DNA of 64,000 nucleotides from Neurospora intermedia (GCA_037102815.1 BTPP01000009.1:124001-188000), one strand, 5' to 3'; shown: positions 11,635 to 25,939, counted from the stretch's first letter. The notes: a model not told the origin generated them from the letters alone. Translations and numbers: made by a program.

Positions 11635-12836
11635 AGCTGCCCAAAACCGGGCCAGATAGTGAACGGCGACAGGAGCTATAATAAGCTAAAAGAGAGGCTA
11701 GAAGGCGGGACAGGAACCCACAACCGAAGAAAGATTTCCAGATCGATTTACCCATAAAAAAGGATGCAAGGAGAGCTCCGACCACTCTATGCCGACTAGG
11801 TACCTCGATGTTCGCGAGACCAAACGCTTGAGGAACTTTTCTCAAGGGGAGTTGAGCGACGTGAAAATAGAGATAAGCTTCCTGTTGGTTCCAAGTTAAC
11901 GGGTCCCGTCACTTCCAAGATGTGTCAAAACCACCGCACCCACCCACCGCTCCTGAATGCATGTTAGGCGCCGGGCACTTTTTATCCGCCTAGCCGGGAC
12001 GCCATCAGTGTTGACATCCCCTGTCCATCAGCTCTAGCAGCTTCTTAGCGTCTGGCGATTGTGGACTGTCACCGAGTGGTAAAGGCCCAATCACATGGAA
12101 ATCCTACGTTTCAGAACCTGGGCTCTCAAGGCATCGAACTTGAGTCGATAGACAGATAGAGGTACCTAGAACAGGGAAACTGAGCACTTTAATGCAAGCC
12201 AGGCCTGGATGGAAGGCCTGGACGTTGAAGTGCATTTCCCGGTGCATACTCGAGGTGGCAACGCAGAATTCCTTGGAAAGTCCACGCTTGGGTCTCAAGA
12301 GGTAGGCTTCGAGGGCCCAGATCTCAACCGCCCCCAAGAGAAGTTCCGAGACGGCCCCAACTGTGAACTGGCCACCCCAGAAAATCTCAACCCGCGCTTA
12401 TGAGACCCGTGCCTTCGAACTGGCAGATTCCAGGTACGCTTGACCCCTGAAATCACTTTAGAATTCTGCCTGCGGACGCACTGGTTTGCTACGTGGTCCG
12501 TCTACCGCCATTGTGTTGTCCGCTCGGTTTAAGAAGCCTGGAAAGGCAGATACTCCGTGCGAAGAGGTCTCTGTACAGTGAAGATCGTTAGCTAGGAACT
12601 TTGTAGGATATAGAAACAGGGAAATTGATTGGCCTTGGAGGTTATTTTGATGTGAAGGTGGAGAAGGACCCTTCAAACCCTCGCATAACGACCACCTCTC
12701 CGCCCCACTTCTACCGTCTGAAGTACCACTCATGGTCTTGACCTGCCGTGAGAATCCTACCTGACTCGGGTTTACCAACTGGAAGCAGTAAAGTGGCTGC
12801 TAAAGGATCGCGCCAATGACTCGGCCTGGGTGATTA
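11635..12836. other. Intergenic DNA, no supported gene
   Basis: The first part should be promoter and 5' leader of the DUF3431 gene. Short ORFs on both strands (for example 12,104-12,337 and 12,458-12,778) show no domain, compositional bias or splice structure and are treated as chance. Two AGGTACCT palindromes occur at 11,798 and 12,160. The stretch ends at the TA that flanks the large AT-rich block. Confidence 0.5.
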
Positions 12837-12959
12837 GGGGCCCTCAGGATCCCTATAAAGTATCCACTTTTCTTAAGCCGAAGGTACCGATGGTAGACAC
12901 CTGATGGGAGCGTTCATAATTGTAAGTTTCAAATGTGCAGCCGTTTGTGCCCGTTACGA

Positions 12960-15767
12960 GCGTGTATAAGTGAAACAAGTATTTATACATGTGTATAATA
13001 TATATTCCAATCAAATAGCCTTAGGAATTAATTATTTTTATACGCTATTAACGAACGTCGTTTATAATATTTTAATATTTAAACCCTTTACTTCTATTAT
13101 TATTATAAATTAAATTTATTATCCGAAATTAATATAGTTCAAATATAAAATAATATACGTAAAATTTATTATAAAGTAATATTAATTCTATACCCTCTTA
13201 GTCTTCTCTCTTAATAATAATTATATATTTAATATATAACGTTATTTACTTCTACCCTATTTCTTATTAGGGGACGGATTAATATTATTATTAAGCGTAC
13301 CTCGCTTTACTAATTTTATAACCCTCTTCTTATACGTCGGAAGTAGTTAATTATTATTAATATACCTTTTTATTTTTAAAACTATTATTTAGTTATTAGT
13401 AAAGTCTAAATAGATTAGACTTACTTAATTTTTATTACGTAGCGTTATAATAGCCGGTTTATAAGGATTCTAATTTCTATAACTATACGGAATAGTAACG
13501 ATTATTAGAATTAGGGCAATAATTAAATTAGTACTAGCAGCCCTAGAGCCTTAATCTATCTTAAATTCTTAAAGTCGGGCCTACTACGAATTAATATATA
13601 TATTTACTATATAAAATATTAAAAGAGTTTAAACTTACTTAATTTCCGCTATTATTAAGGGTAACCAGTATAGTAACCCGAAGATAGAAGGGGATCGGGG
13701 GTAGGCTTAAACGTAGAAGGGTCGTAGTAGCTTTAAACTATTATTATAATATATTATTAATAAATCTCTTAAGAATAATATAATAGGGTATATAGTTAAG
13801 CGTTTTTAAAATTTACTCTTAAATTCTAATAGGTATTATTAAAGCCTACCTTTAGGCTGGAGTAAGTGTAGCTAGAGCCTCCTCTTAGATTTCAACCGGC
13901 TTTCTATCCTAATTAGGCTCCTTAATCTATTATTAATTAATATATATATTTAATAAATATACGAATTAATAATTTACAACCCTAATAAGCTAGTACTATC
14001 CGATAAGTATAATATAAATTTTATTTCTAATATAGTTCGAATATATTATAAGGAGCGGGCTATTACGCAGGATACTAAGGGGTTTATTTTTACTCTAACC
14101 TTTTCTAGGGATCGATTAGAAATTAAAAGGCTTAGTTTTATATATATATTTAGTAGGTTAAAGTAAAAAGAAGTTTACTATATAGATAAAGAGTTTGTTA
14201 TAAATATATTTGAATTTAGAATCCCCTCTAGTAAATTCCTTTAATTTTTTATTAAAATTATTAAAAATTTATACCTTAGTAGGTTCGGTATAGAATTATT
14301 TAAACCGCTATTAGCGGGTAAGAACGTAGTAGAATATAGTACTAAGAATATTTATTAATAAAAGTAATATATAGTAAATATATAGGAGTAAATATACTTT
14401 TATCTAATAATTTCTTCTATATTAGAAATACGAACTCTAATTATTTTAGTAATAACGCCGGGGTAATTATCGCGAAGATAGCGCTACAACTAAGAAAAAA
14501 TTAGTAAATTATTTCCTTAAAATAAAGTAAATAAATTTATATAAAATATACCCCTCCGTTAATATTTACGCTCTATATAAAACTAATACTATATTATTTA
14601 TTTCCAACGATAAGAATAGGGTAGATTAGCTTATTTTACTTAGATAAAATATAACGATACAAATCCGGCGCTCCGTAGCTATCTTCTTCTATTAAAGTAA
14701 TAGTTTTTCTACCTAGTATTTATTAGTATATAGTAAATATATAAATAATATTTATTAACTTTACCGCCGGCTACCTTCTTAGGCGGGATATACCCGCGGT
14801 TTAAGTATACTATTAGGCTATAGAAGAAGCTATAGACCGGATATAGGTTTATAACTTTAAATATATCCGGACGTACTATTATTAGGTTAGTATATATTTT
14901 ATATATAAGCGAATTATATATAGTAAAAAAAAGTCAATACTTATAAACGTCGCTTAAATTTAAAGTTACAATCCAACTGGATATTCTTTCTATTATTATC
15001 GCTTATATAATCTAGTATTTAAAATAAAATTAAATTAGGATTAAATATAATAAAGTATGAGAAATAAAGTAAAAGAACAAAAATAATCCAAGATATATAA
15101 TTATTCTTATACTTACAATAGGTTACTTATATTCGTATTTATATAATAGTATTGTAATATTATTATTATTATTATTATTATTATAATTATTAATCAAATT
15201 TAAAAAAGGGAAGAGGAAAGTAAGAGAGATATAAATACGTAATAAATTTTAACAAATATATTAATAATCTATTATATTTTTATTCTAATTATTGTTAATG
15301 TATATATTTGTATTATATATTAACCTTATAATTTATAAATATACAAACGCTTGAAAATGAAATATAAACTTTTTATTTTAAATATTAGTAAAAATAAAGT
15401 AAAGGTCTTTTATTTTGAGTATTATATATAAAGAAACGTTTAAAGAAAAGTGAGAGATATATGAGTATAATTTGCTTTACTCCGATATTCCTATATATTT
15501 AATAATTAAGACCTTCTTATTTGAAATTTAGGTAATTCTTAAACTCTGGATATATATCTAGTATATAGCGTTTATATACCCTGTATATATAGATATTATA
15601 TTCTTATATCTAATTGTATAAGACGTATATATATAATTTAATATAATTTTATTTTACGAATATTTTTAAGTAATACTTATTTAAAATAGCTAATTAAATT
15701 ACCTATATTTATTCTTATAAGTAGAATATAAATTATTTAAATAGGGGTATATTAAAATATAGATTTA
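12960..15767. other. RIP-mutated DNA with unassigned coding relics
   Basis: AT-rich, with no ORF over 60 codons. On the plus strand about 14,480-14,960 still reads as fairly continuous peptide broken by RIP-type stops (for example KSGAP.LSSSIKVIVFLPS), suggesting a former protein gene, but I cannot assign a family. No LTR pair or terminal repeat was found around it. Confidence 0.35.
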
Positions 15768-15932
15768 TTTAATATATAAGTAGTATATAACTATTAACCC
15801 TTCTATTTAACCTTAATCCGATTTAATATATAAATAGTATATAATTACCAACCCTTCTATCCAACCTCAATCCGATTTAATATATGAGTAGTATATATAT
15901 CTCCTAAGCGTTCTAATTAATTTCAATCCGAT
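15768..15932. repeat. 54-bp minisatellite, three copies
   Basis: Three direct copies begin with TTTAATATATAA/G at 15,768, 15,822 and 15,876, a constant spacing of 54 bp. Each contains AACCCTTCTAT..AACCT..ATCCGA or a diverged form; the third copy is the most diverged. Confidence 0.8.
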
Positions 15933-17234
15933 ATATAGTAAATAATTATTTTTTAAACCCTACCTACCTAAGACTAAAAGCCGGTAGGGTAAAAAAAAAT
16001 AAAACTATCGGTCGTATACGCATTAGGACCTAAGTATAGATAAAAGGTAGTAGATTAGAATTAGATTTAGAGCCCTCCTTAATAAGTGCCTCTAATATTG
16101 TAACGGTATTTGAAATAGCGGTTTTTATATACGTAACAAATATATTTAAACGCTCGATTTCGGTCTCCGTATAAAGAAGGGTACTAGCGTCGCCGGGCGT
16201 AATATTTATTATTATATAAATAATAATATTATTACTATACTTTTATTAGAATTTATTATTTATTACCTAATAAATACCTAGAAAACTTATATAGACGGAC
16301 GTATATAGCCTTCCTTAACTATTAGGGGAAGGCTACGAATAATAGCCTTAATTATACGCTAAGTTTTCTTTTATATTATAATTTATAATTTATAGTTCAG
16401 CTACGCGTCCTAAGCGTAGTATACCGCTAATAGGAACGTAGGCGTAAACCGGTATTTGTTATTACGGCTAGTATTAATATAATATTCGTAAAGAGTGAAA
16501 CGGACGGTACAGATATATTCTTTACTATATAGTATACAATATTCGTAGTCGGGGCTAGAGGCCGGACTAGGACTATTATTTACTTTATACTTATATAGAA
16601 TATATATAAGAGGAAGAATAATATTAGGAAGATTAAAAATTTATAATAATTTTAATAAAGCTATCTTTAACTTTAATTAGACGGGTTCTTTTTTACTAAA
16701 GTTCGGTGCGGTATATGCGATATATATAGCGAACCGTTTTAAACCTCTAATAAGATTTAATATTGGCGGTTAATAGCGGACGGTTACGAAAGCGACCGCC
16801 GGGGGTACTAAGTTTTCTATTGGGGGTACGAAGATTTATAACGTTAGTATTAAAAATTAGATAGTATATTAGTAAGGTAATAAATATATAAAATAAGGGA
16901 AACTATAATATAAATAAACACTTACTATTATTTTAAATACAATTGGATTGTATTATATATATTATATAAGTAGCGCGCGAGCTTCGAAAGGGTGTAGTTG
17001 GCTAAAGAATATAGTATTAAAAAAAAGAAGGAAGAAAGAAGAAGAGGAAGAGGAAGAGGGAAGGAAATAATTAATTATTCTAATAAGAATGCGGAAGATA
17101 TAATAGCGGGGTAATTATATAAATATAAAGTAGAATAATAAAATAAAGTGGGCGCTAAACTATAATCGGTTTAGCGCTCTTATAAATTTGTATTGCTTAA
17201 TATACGTTATTATTTAACCTTACCTACTTAATTT
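15933..17234. other. RIP-mutated DNA with a minus-strand coding relic and a small hairpin
   Basis: On the minus strand about 16,580-16,400 holds an open stretch with PDYEYCILYSKEYICTVRF and a long preceding region, indicating an old protein gene, family unknown. A purine-rich tract (AAG/GAG type) lies at 17,020-17,070. A perfect 9-bp hairpin GCGCTAAAC / GTTTAGCGC lies at 17,152-17,177. Confidence 0.35.
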
Positions 17235-17556
17235 CGATATATAAATATATCTCTATATATATATTTTTTTTCTCTTATATATATTAATTTAGGAGGAGAA
17301 ATTTGATTTATATATATATTTATTATCTCTTATATATATTAAATAAATCTATATATATACTTCTTATCTCTTATATATATTAATCTAGGAGGAGAAATTT
17401 AGTTTATATATATATTTATTGTCTTTTATATATATTGAACGAATTTATATATATACTTCTTATCTCTTATATATATTGATTTAGGAGGAGAAATTTGGTT
17501 TATATATATATTTATTATCTATTATATATATTGAATGAATTTATATATATACTTCT
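17235..17556. repeat. 96-bp minisatellite, just over three copies
   Basis: The AGGAGGAGAAATTT core recurs at 17,291, 17,387 and 17,483, exactly 96 bp apart. Each unit also carries TATATATA tracts, CTTCTTATCTCTTATATATA and an AATGAAT/AATAAAT segment. The array is embedded in RIP-mutated DNA. Confidence 0.85.
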
Positions 17557-20500
17557 TGCCTCTCAAATCTTATAGCCGTCGAGCTTTTTTTGAAGGAGTA
17601 TACTATAAAAAGAGGCTATTAACTTTTATATTATATATATAAATATAAATTACTTATTGGACTTCTAATAAGACTTGCTGTTTGTATAATAGTAAATATT
17701 TTCTATACTTGTGAGGTGATAGTACGAAGATCCTTTTATTAATAGTTAGTTTATATATATAATATATAATTATTCTAAATAGAATATACTTCCTTTTCCC
17801 GGTTTCTATATTTTCTTTAGCGATTATTTCTTAAATATAATTTATACAATTGAAGAAGTATACCCTATAAGTTCTTACTAAAGTCCTTTCTAATAACGCT
17901 AATAATATTATAATTCTTATACTCGATATAATTATAATTATTATCGAACTATAGTTATTTATACTTCTTAAAAGGTTATACAATTTATTAAATAGTAGTA
18001 ATTGTACACTAAATTATATTATTAGTATTACCCTCTAAAGATTTTCAAATATATTAGTATATAATGTATAGGACTCTCAGTAGGCTTTAATCTAATTAAT
18101 AAAGATTGGTTTATTTTTATTAGGCTATTGGGCGTTTTGGGTAGTTTATTAAACTTATTAGCTTCTTTAGAATTACCCTAAAAAAAATTATTAGAATATA
18201 TAATTAAAATAATTATAGGTACTTTTGTATATAATAAATATATAAATATTAATGAATGAAACTTACTCTTTATTTATATTCTTCTTTTAATATTAAAAAT
18301 TGAATCTTCTTTTTTCCTCTTAATATTCTTCTATTACCTCTTTGTACCGCTCGCTAGTTATCTCTAGTTAGTAATATTGGTCGCTGCTGGTAGATATTCT
18401 ATATTTTTAATAAATTTTAATAGATGAAATATAAAGAGGTTGAGTATTATATAGATACTATATATAGGAAATTTATTTATTAGCCTAATATTCTTTATTT
18501 GTGTTGTTTTTCTCTCTTTTAATATTCTTCGGCTACCTTCTTATATTAGCTACTCCTTCTTATAATCCTTAATAGTATTAAATTCGTTTTAGGATTAACG
18601 AATATTAGGACTATCTTTAATCTAATTTATTTTTCTAGTAGTATTCTACTTTAAAGTTAAAATAATATTTATAAATAAGTAAAAGATAAAATACTAAAAA
18701 TACTTATTCTTATACTTTTATTCCTAAATTGATTTACTACTTTCAAAGTAGCTTTAGAAAGTTTATCCTCGTTACTAGTATTATCCTATAAATTATTAGT
18801 ATATATATTACTCTTATATTATATAGGTATAGTTAGGTATTTAAATCTTTTTAGTAAACCTTATATTTTATATAATTGGGCTTTTCTCTTCTTTACTATT
18901 CTCGTCTACTATAAGGCTTCTATCTTCCTTACTATTTTTATTTATAATAAGAATAAGGTTAGGAGAGTTACTAATTTATAGAAGATTAGTATACTATTAC
19001 TTATATATTTTATATATATAATTTTTAATTGTAAATTTTACCTCCTACTCAACTTCGCATCCTCTCTCTCTATTGTTTTGAATTTTATTTTTTTCTTTAT
19101 TCTTATTATTAATAAGAATATATTTATTTTTATTATTGGGTAAAGTCTATACAATATTAGTATATACCCTATATTTTATATATTAGAAAAGTAAGAAACT
19201 TCTTAGTAGATTTTACTTTATATTCTCTTCCTTCTACTTCTTATTCAATTTACTCCTTATTAGAACTTATACAATTTTTAAACTGAAACTCCTTTTTAGT
19301 ACTTTTTAATATATTATTCTTATTAAAAAGCCTAAATTAGTATATATACTTTTTATATAGAGTTGTTAGGACGTACTATAACTTTGGGAATATTATCTTC
19401 TAAATCGCTATTATTATTACTTCTTCGACCGAATTTACATTTATAAGTCTTAGTAAATATAGGATTGGAAGTATTATAATAAACGGGAATTAGTATTATA
19501 AGAATTATAATTAATACGCTATTTATTAATTTACGTAAATAATTTATAAAGTTCAACGTATTTATAGATAATAGGAGAAGTATTTTTATTAAATTATTAA
19601 TAAAGTATTATATATATAGGTTTTATATATAAATAGACCTACTTAACTTTATAGTAATAATACGCCTTACATTACTTTCTACTAATAATAAAATATTTAA
19701 GAACTTTAAGTTTATTTATTTCCTTTTAATTATTACAATATACTTTATTAAGTAGTATAATATTTAAGCTTAGGTTTGTTAGATCCTTCTATCCTAAAAC
19801 AATTACGAGATATTAGTATATATAGATAAGTAAATATTATAAAAAAAAACCAACTAAAGTTATAAGCGTTTCGTATATACCGGTATAATTATATATAAAT
19901 TTAAATTAATATATTTTATTATACAAATTAAGTAGAAGACGTATATTAAAGGTTGTTTTACTATATATTCTACAAACTACTCCTTTCTTAACTTTAATTT
20001 TATACCTAAGGAAATTAAATTAGTAAATCCAATATTAAGTCCTTATATATATAATATATAGTAATTTATAAGCCGGTAAATATTCGTATAAATCGGTTAT
20101 ATTTTCCATCCTCCTTTATTAGTTTAGGAATAGGCCCTATTAATTAGTAAGTTTCTTTATACTTTTCTTCTTTTATAATAAAGTACGTACTAAAGTACTA
20201 CCTATATTTTAATAGGTTACTACCTACGTCTTGTAAATTAAAATACTGAGCTAATGTAATTAGTCTAAAAGCTAATATTATATAGATTTATTTTATTATA
20301 TATTAAAATCTGTAGATATAAGACCCTATTCTCTTAGGATATAAGAATTTACTATTTTGAATAATATAAGTTAGTAGCTATAAAAAGTATTAGCGATATA
20401 ATATTCTTTATATAATATATTTATAGTACGCTTATAGTAGGCTTATATTAAATATATAATAGGTAAATAAATTAGAGTACTTATTAGAACCTACTTAGTT

Positions 20501-22964
20501 AAAGTAAGTAAAGATAAGGTTTGAAAGTAAAGGTATTATATAGTACGAAGAGGGTATAAAATTAATTAGAACCTAATAACGAAATAATTTAATATATTAA
20601 AAATAAAAGTAAATATATATTTAATTGTAAATTATACAACTATTTTATACTAATAATGGAATAAATGTAAGTAAGAGAAGAAAATTAGTTAAAAGCTTTT
20701 GAAGATAAGAAAAGGATAGAAGTAAGGAACTTAACTATATAGAGTATATATAAAAGTTCGTTGTAAGTATCTACTTTGTATATATAGTACTTATCCAAAT
20801 GCTTGGTAGTAACTATTATATAGTATATAAAGATATATAATAATTCTTCGAAACGTAGGGGTATAGGAAGTATTATAGAAGTATTTAAGAATATTATATA
20901 TAATATATAAGATCCGTTCTTCTATATATATAATAATGTATAAAATGTATAATATAAAAGAGATATAGGTTTTGCGTATTTAAATTAATTAAAAAGAGAG
21001 GTATAAGGTTATTTTAAAACTATTTTTATTACTAATATTTTACTTTTCTTATTTAGATAATAAACATTATAATATTATTAAATAAATTGTTTTCTTTATT
21101 ATATATTGAATATATAAGTACCACCTTCCTACTATTCTAAGCGAACCGTTTCTATATAAAACTATTAATATATATAGTAAATAGTACATTAACTATTAAG
21201 TGGCTGGCTATATACCTAATATATATATTGGATTAATTAGTTAAAATATAATTCGGGAGAATATATATACCTTATTCTACTTTCTATAATCGCAATTAGC
21301 TGGTTCACTTACTATTATATTAATTTTAACCTACTATTATCTTGAATTAACTTATAAAGGCAAGTGGTATTAAAATATATATATATTATAAAAGAATTAG
21401 AAGATTTTATAAAAGAAAATAAAATCGAAATATAAATAAATATCCGTATATATTCTTTATATAAAGGTACAATGAATTATATTATCGAATTTATATTTTC
21501 CTAGTTAGATTCTACTAAAATTATATCTACCTTCCGCTTTTTATTAATTGAGGTAGCGTTTCTTAACCCTTTATACTGCCTATTTCTTAAATCCTTCTAC
21601 TATTTCCTCCGTTGGTTAGATAAATCCTAAGAAGTCGACGTATTAGTATTATCCGATTCGGATAACCAATTAGTATCTAATAAATCTAAGATAGTTAATT
21701 TTATATATTTAATATATACCCGCTAAAGAATAGACCGTAAAAATTTATATATCCGCCTTTTTACTATCCGTTCGATCTACTAATAAGAAACTAGCTTTAT
21801 CGCCCTCCGAACTATAAGTAGTAGAATTAATTAGTTATAAATCTTATTCTAATTAATACGCTTCTTAATTAATATTTATACGTCCTTTATAATATATTCG
21901 TAGAATACTTCGCCTTCTAGCTCTTCTATATATTATTCCAATTCTATAATCCTCTTTTAGTATAATTTATAGGAAGTAGCTAACTCCTTAAGAGTAATAA
22001 ACGACTCTACTTTATAAATAATAGGTTAAGTACTTAGTAGGCTAGAAGTAAATAGACCCTCTTTAGTTATATTAGTAGTAGGCTTAGCTACTATTGTATT
22101 AACGCTAATAGTTCGATGGGTAATTAGGATTATTATTAATCTTAATTATCTTATAAATAGCTGGTATAGGGCTAGTAAAAATAGGTTAATATAACCGTTT
22201 ATTAATAGTATAGTTCGTTTAATTCTTATATAGTACTTATATAAAATAGAAATATACAATAATATATTGCCAATGAAGGTGTATAGAAACACTATAGAAA
22301 AAGAGGGTACGGTCGTAATATAGATAAGTTAATATAATACGAATAATAAGAGACGGGAGGAAGTGGGTTTCTATTTATAATATTAGTTTTATTTCAACTT
22401 TAATAGGAAGTGTCTTTATTAAAATTCTAAAGTAGGTTAGCGGATGCTCTTTTCTTTTTATTTTATATTTTTCTAATCTATTATTTTATAGATTAGGTAG
22501 TTATATATAGCTAGTATATAGTTATTTTCTTTAATTTGGCTTTCTATTACTTAATTTAGGCTTGGAGTTCGATTTATAAGAGCTCAATAAACTAATAATA
22601 TTATACTAATAAATAAGTACTTATAATTCTATTTATTATATAAGACTTTATATTAAATAAATAAGGTAATTATATATTATAAGAAATAAATAAACGGATA
22701 GGGTCTTATTAATATAATATTCCGTTTCTAAATTCCTTTATTATATAAAAATAATAATTAAAGTATGAGATAAGGATGTTAGAAACCGGTAAAGGAGGCG
22801 GGGCAGCTTTATTATCTAATATAAATTATTAAACTTTATATCGTTTCTAATACTATAAATATATAGCTTTTTACTAATAAAGAAAAGATATATATTCGTT
22901 ATATAAAATATTATAGCTTAATATAGGGGTCGGGCCGGGCCGGGCGGCATTTTTATTTAAATTA
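17557..22964. other. RIP-mutated DNA, no assignable gene
   Basis: About 5.4 kb of AT-rich sequence. ORF remnants such as 19,353-19,556 on the minus strand are short and without motif. On the minus strand about 22,140-21,500 reads as a longer interrupted peptide with coiled-coil-like acidic and basic residues, possibly a transposase or structural-protein relic. The evidence does not support a family call. A small GC-rich island of CGGGCC repeats lies at 22,930-22,947. Confidence 0.35.
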
Positions 22965-24215
22965 AGCTCAATTGGTAAAGAATATTAAATTACTTCGCTT
23001 ATAGAATTACAGTATTTATATAGCGAAGAGCTATATTATATTTATTTATTATATAAGTTGGGATAGTATTATTATCCACTTCAAACTTTATTAGTAGGGA
23101 ATAATGGATTGCTTCCTATTTATAGGGTTATAGTATCCTAAAATAAAGGATAACACTTATTTATTATATAAGATAGGGTAGTATTATTATTTAATACAAA
23201 TTTTATTCGTAGAAAATATTAAATTGCTTCCTATCGTTTATAAAATTATAATATCTTATTATATAAATTAGGGTAGTATTATTATTTAGTTTAAACTTTA
23301 TTAATAAATAATATTAGATTACTTCCCTTAGCTTATAGAGTTGTAATATCCTAAATAAAGGACGACGCCTATTTATTATATAAGCTAGGGGGGTATTATT
23401 ATCCGGATTAAACTTTATTCGTAGAAAATATTAGATTACTTCCCTTTGCTTATAGAATTATAGTATCCCGAATAGAGGACGATATTTATTAATTATATAA
23501 ATTGAGGTAGTATTATTATCCGGTTCAAACTTTATTTATAGAAAATATTAGATTGCTTCCCTTCGTTTATAGAATTGTAGTATTTTATTATATAAATTAA
23601 GGTAATATTATTATTTAATTTAAATTTTATTGGTAGATAATATTAGATTGCCTCCCCTTACTTATAGAATTGTAATATCCCGAATAGAGGATAATATTTA
23701 TTTATTATATAAGTTGAGGTAGTATTATTATTTAGTTTAAACTTTATTTGTAGAAAAGTTGTAGTGTCCTAAATAAAGGACGATATTTATTAATTATATA
23801 AGCCGCGACGGTATTATAGTCCGATTTAAACCTAGTTAGTATAGAATATTACTTCCCTTCGCTTATAGAGTTACAGTATCCCAAATAGAAGATAATATCT
23901 ATTAACTATATAAGCCGTAACGGTATTATAATCCGATTTAAACCTAATTAGTGTAGAATATTACTTCCCCTCGCTTATAGAATTGTAGTATTCTAAATAG
24001 AAGACAATATCTATTAACTATATAAGCCGCAATAGTATTATAGTCTAATTTAAACCTAATTAATATAGAATATTACTTCCCTTCGTTTATAGAATTATAG
24101 CGTCCTAAATAGAGGACGACATCTATTAATTATATAAACCGCGACGGTATTATTATCCGATTGGAACTTAGGTGGTATAGAATTTTAGGTTATTTTATTT
24201 ATAGAATTGTAAATA
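22965..24215. repeat. Satellite array, about 12 copies of a ~93-120-bp unit
   Basis: Each unit carries three landmarks in the same order: GTAGTATTATTATCCG, then a TTCAAACTTTATTNGTAGAAAATATTAG-like stretch, then CTTCCCTTCGCTTATAGAAT with GTATCCCGAATAGAGGACGA. The landmark CTTATAGAATT (or a close variant) recurs about every 90-120 bp from about 23,000 to 24,205. Unit length varies because some copies lack the AATAGAGGACGA segment and one copy near 23,750 is internally shortened. The differences look mainly RIP-type. Confidence 0.8.
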
Positions 24216-25939
24216 TATAGTATTTAACTAATAATATAATAATACAAATCGATTAATGTATTTTATTATTAAATAATTCGGTATCTCTTTTATTCCTTTT
24301 TTCTTTACCGTTGAATATTAGCCTTAGGAATAGGGTTAATACCTAAAGATTAGATTTAAAATATCTTTTTAGTTCAAAATTTAATATTAGTATTAGGGAA
24401 AGAACTAGCGTTGTATATTTAAATTAACTACTTTAAAGCTTATATAAACTAATCCTATATACCCTCGGATTTTTAGTTTAAGTTACAAACTCTATACTAT
24501 TAAATAGAGATTTAAAATCTTCTTTTCTATTTATCTTCCTTCTATTAAATATCGAATTTATATTAAATATATAATAGGTTAATAACGGTCCCCGGGCCCT
24601 AGTACTTTATATAAGAACGAATCCCTTACTATATTAACTACCCTTTCATCTTCTTTTCCTACCTCCTTATAATATATAATTCTAAATTTTAATACTAGCG
24701 ATAAATATACCTACCTTCCCTCTATCGATTTCCTAGACAATAATATTAATAATGAGCCGTCTTATACGGGAGATTAATTGCAATAAATAGGGTTTTACCC
24801 GGTATATAACCTAATTATTAGATTTGAGAACTACTTCCGAGGATATGTATTATATATTAACTATATAATAGGAATAATTAATTAATAATAACCTTATAAT
24901 TAATAATAATAATAAGAATTAAATTAGAGTAAATAAGGTTAGGGATTACTAAGTAATCCTAATATACTTATAGACTTCTATATAAGGCGTACTAAATTTT
25001 GTATACTATATTGATTAGTATAAATAAAACGAGTATATAGATATTTATAGTTAATTTAATAGGGCAGGCGCCGAGGAGATAATACGGAGAATCCGAAGCG
25101 TTATTGCTTTTAGTCTTGGTAAGATCGGTACGTGTAGTTTTATAATAAGAGAAACTACCTTGAAATTTCTAGAGTAAGTACTTAACCCTCCTTATAGTAT
25201 TATTATATAACGCTTATATATTAATATTAAGTATAGCTATAGCGGGAAATATAATAGAATTTAGAAAGCATCGTACAAATATAGCGGTATAAATATTTAC
25301 TTACATCCTTCATTCAAATTAATAAATTAAATTCTATTATTTAATCGCCTAAAGATAGTTAATATCGGACGATTTCTATTATAAACGAAGCCCGCGTTCT
25401 TATATATTAATATAGATAATTTATAAGAGTATTTACGTACTATAATTAAAGTTTACTACGTTGTATTTCTTGAAAGATAGAACAATTGTTATATATATAG
25501 TATTATAAGATATTCCGACGCAGGACGGTAAAATACTTACTACGGAGTATAATTGTAAGTATTTACCCGTAGAAGGTATTTAGTAAATAGAACTATTATT
25601 CTATTCTTGTAAATATATATACTATATATATTCCCGTTAATATATATACTATATATATTAATTCTAGTAGAACGTTTGGTTTATTGGTTGTCTAAAGGTA
25701 TATATGGATATAGGGTGGTATTATACGATTAATATTGATCCCGGCGCTTAGGGATTAAATATTCGCTATTTATAAATATTCTTTAAAAGAGGTATTAAAC
25801 CTATATTTATAGAATATCGATAGATTAATTGCGTTAAGTAAAATAGAAAGTAATATAGTAAGAATATATATATATAGAATAATAAATTTAGGGTTAATTA
25901 TTAATATACTACTAGGAGGGCTATATAATATAATAGTGA
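24216..25939. other. RIP-mutated DNA left of the 14.8-kb gypsy element
   Basis: AT-rich, stop-rich sequence with coding-like fragments on the plus strand near 24,690-24,760 and 25,020-25,170, none assignable. It ends at the left LTR. Confidence 0.35.

Noticed and set aside
12458-12778. 106-codon minus-strand ORF
   Set aside because: No motif, no splice partner, no compositional support.
22965-24215. CRISPR array
   Set aside because: The units are contiguous satellite copies with no constant-repeat/unique-spacer structure, and the genome is eukaryotic.
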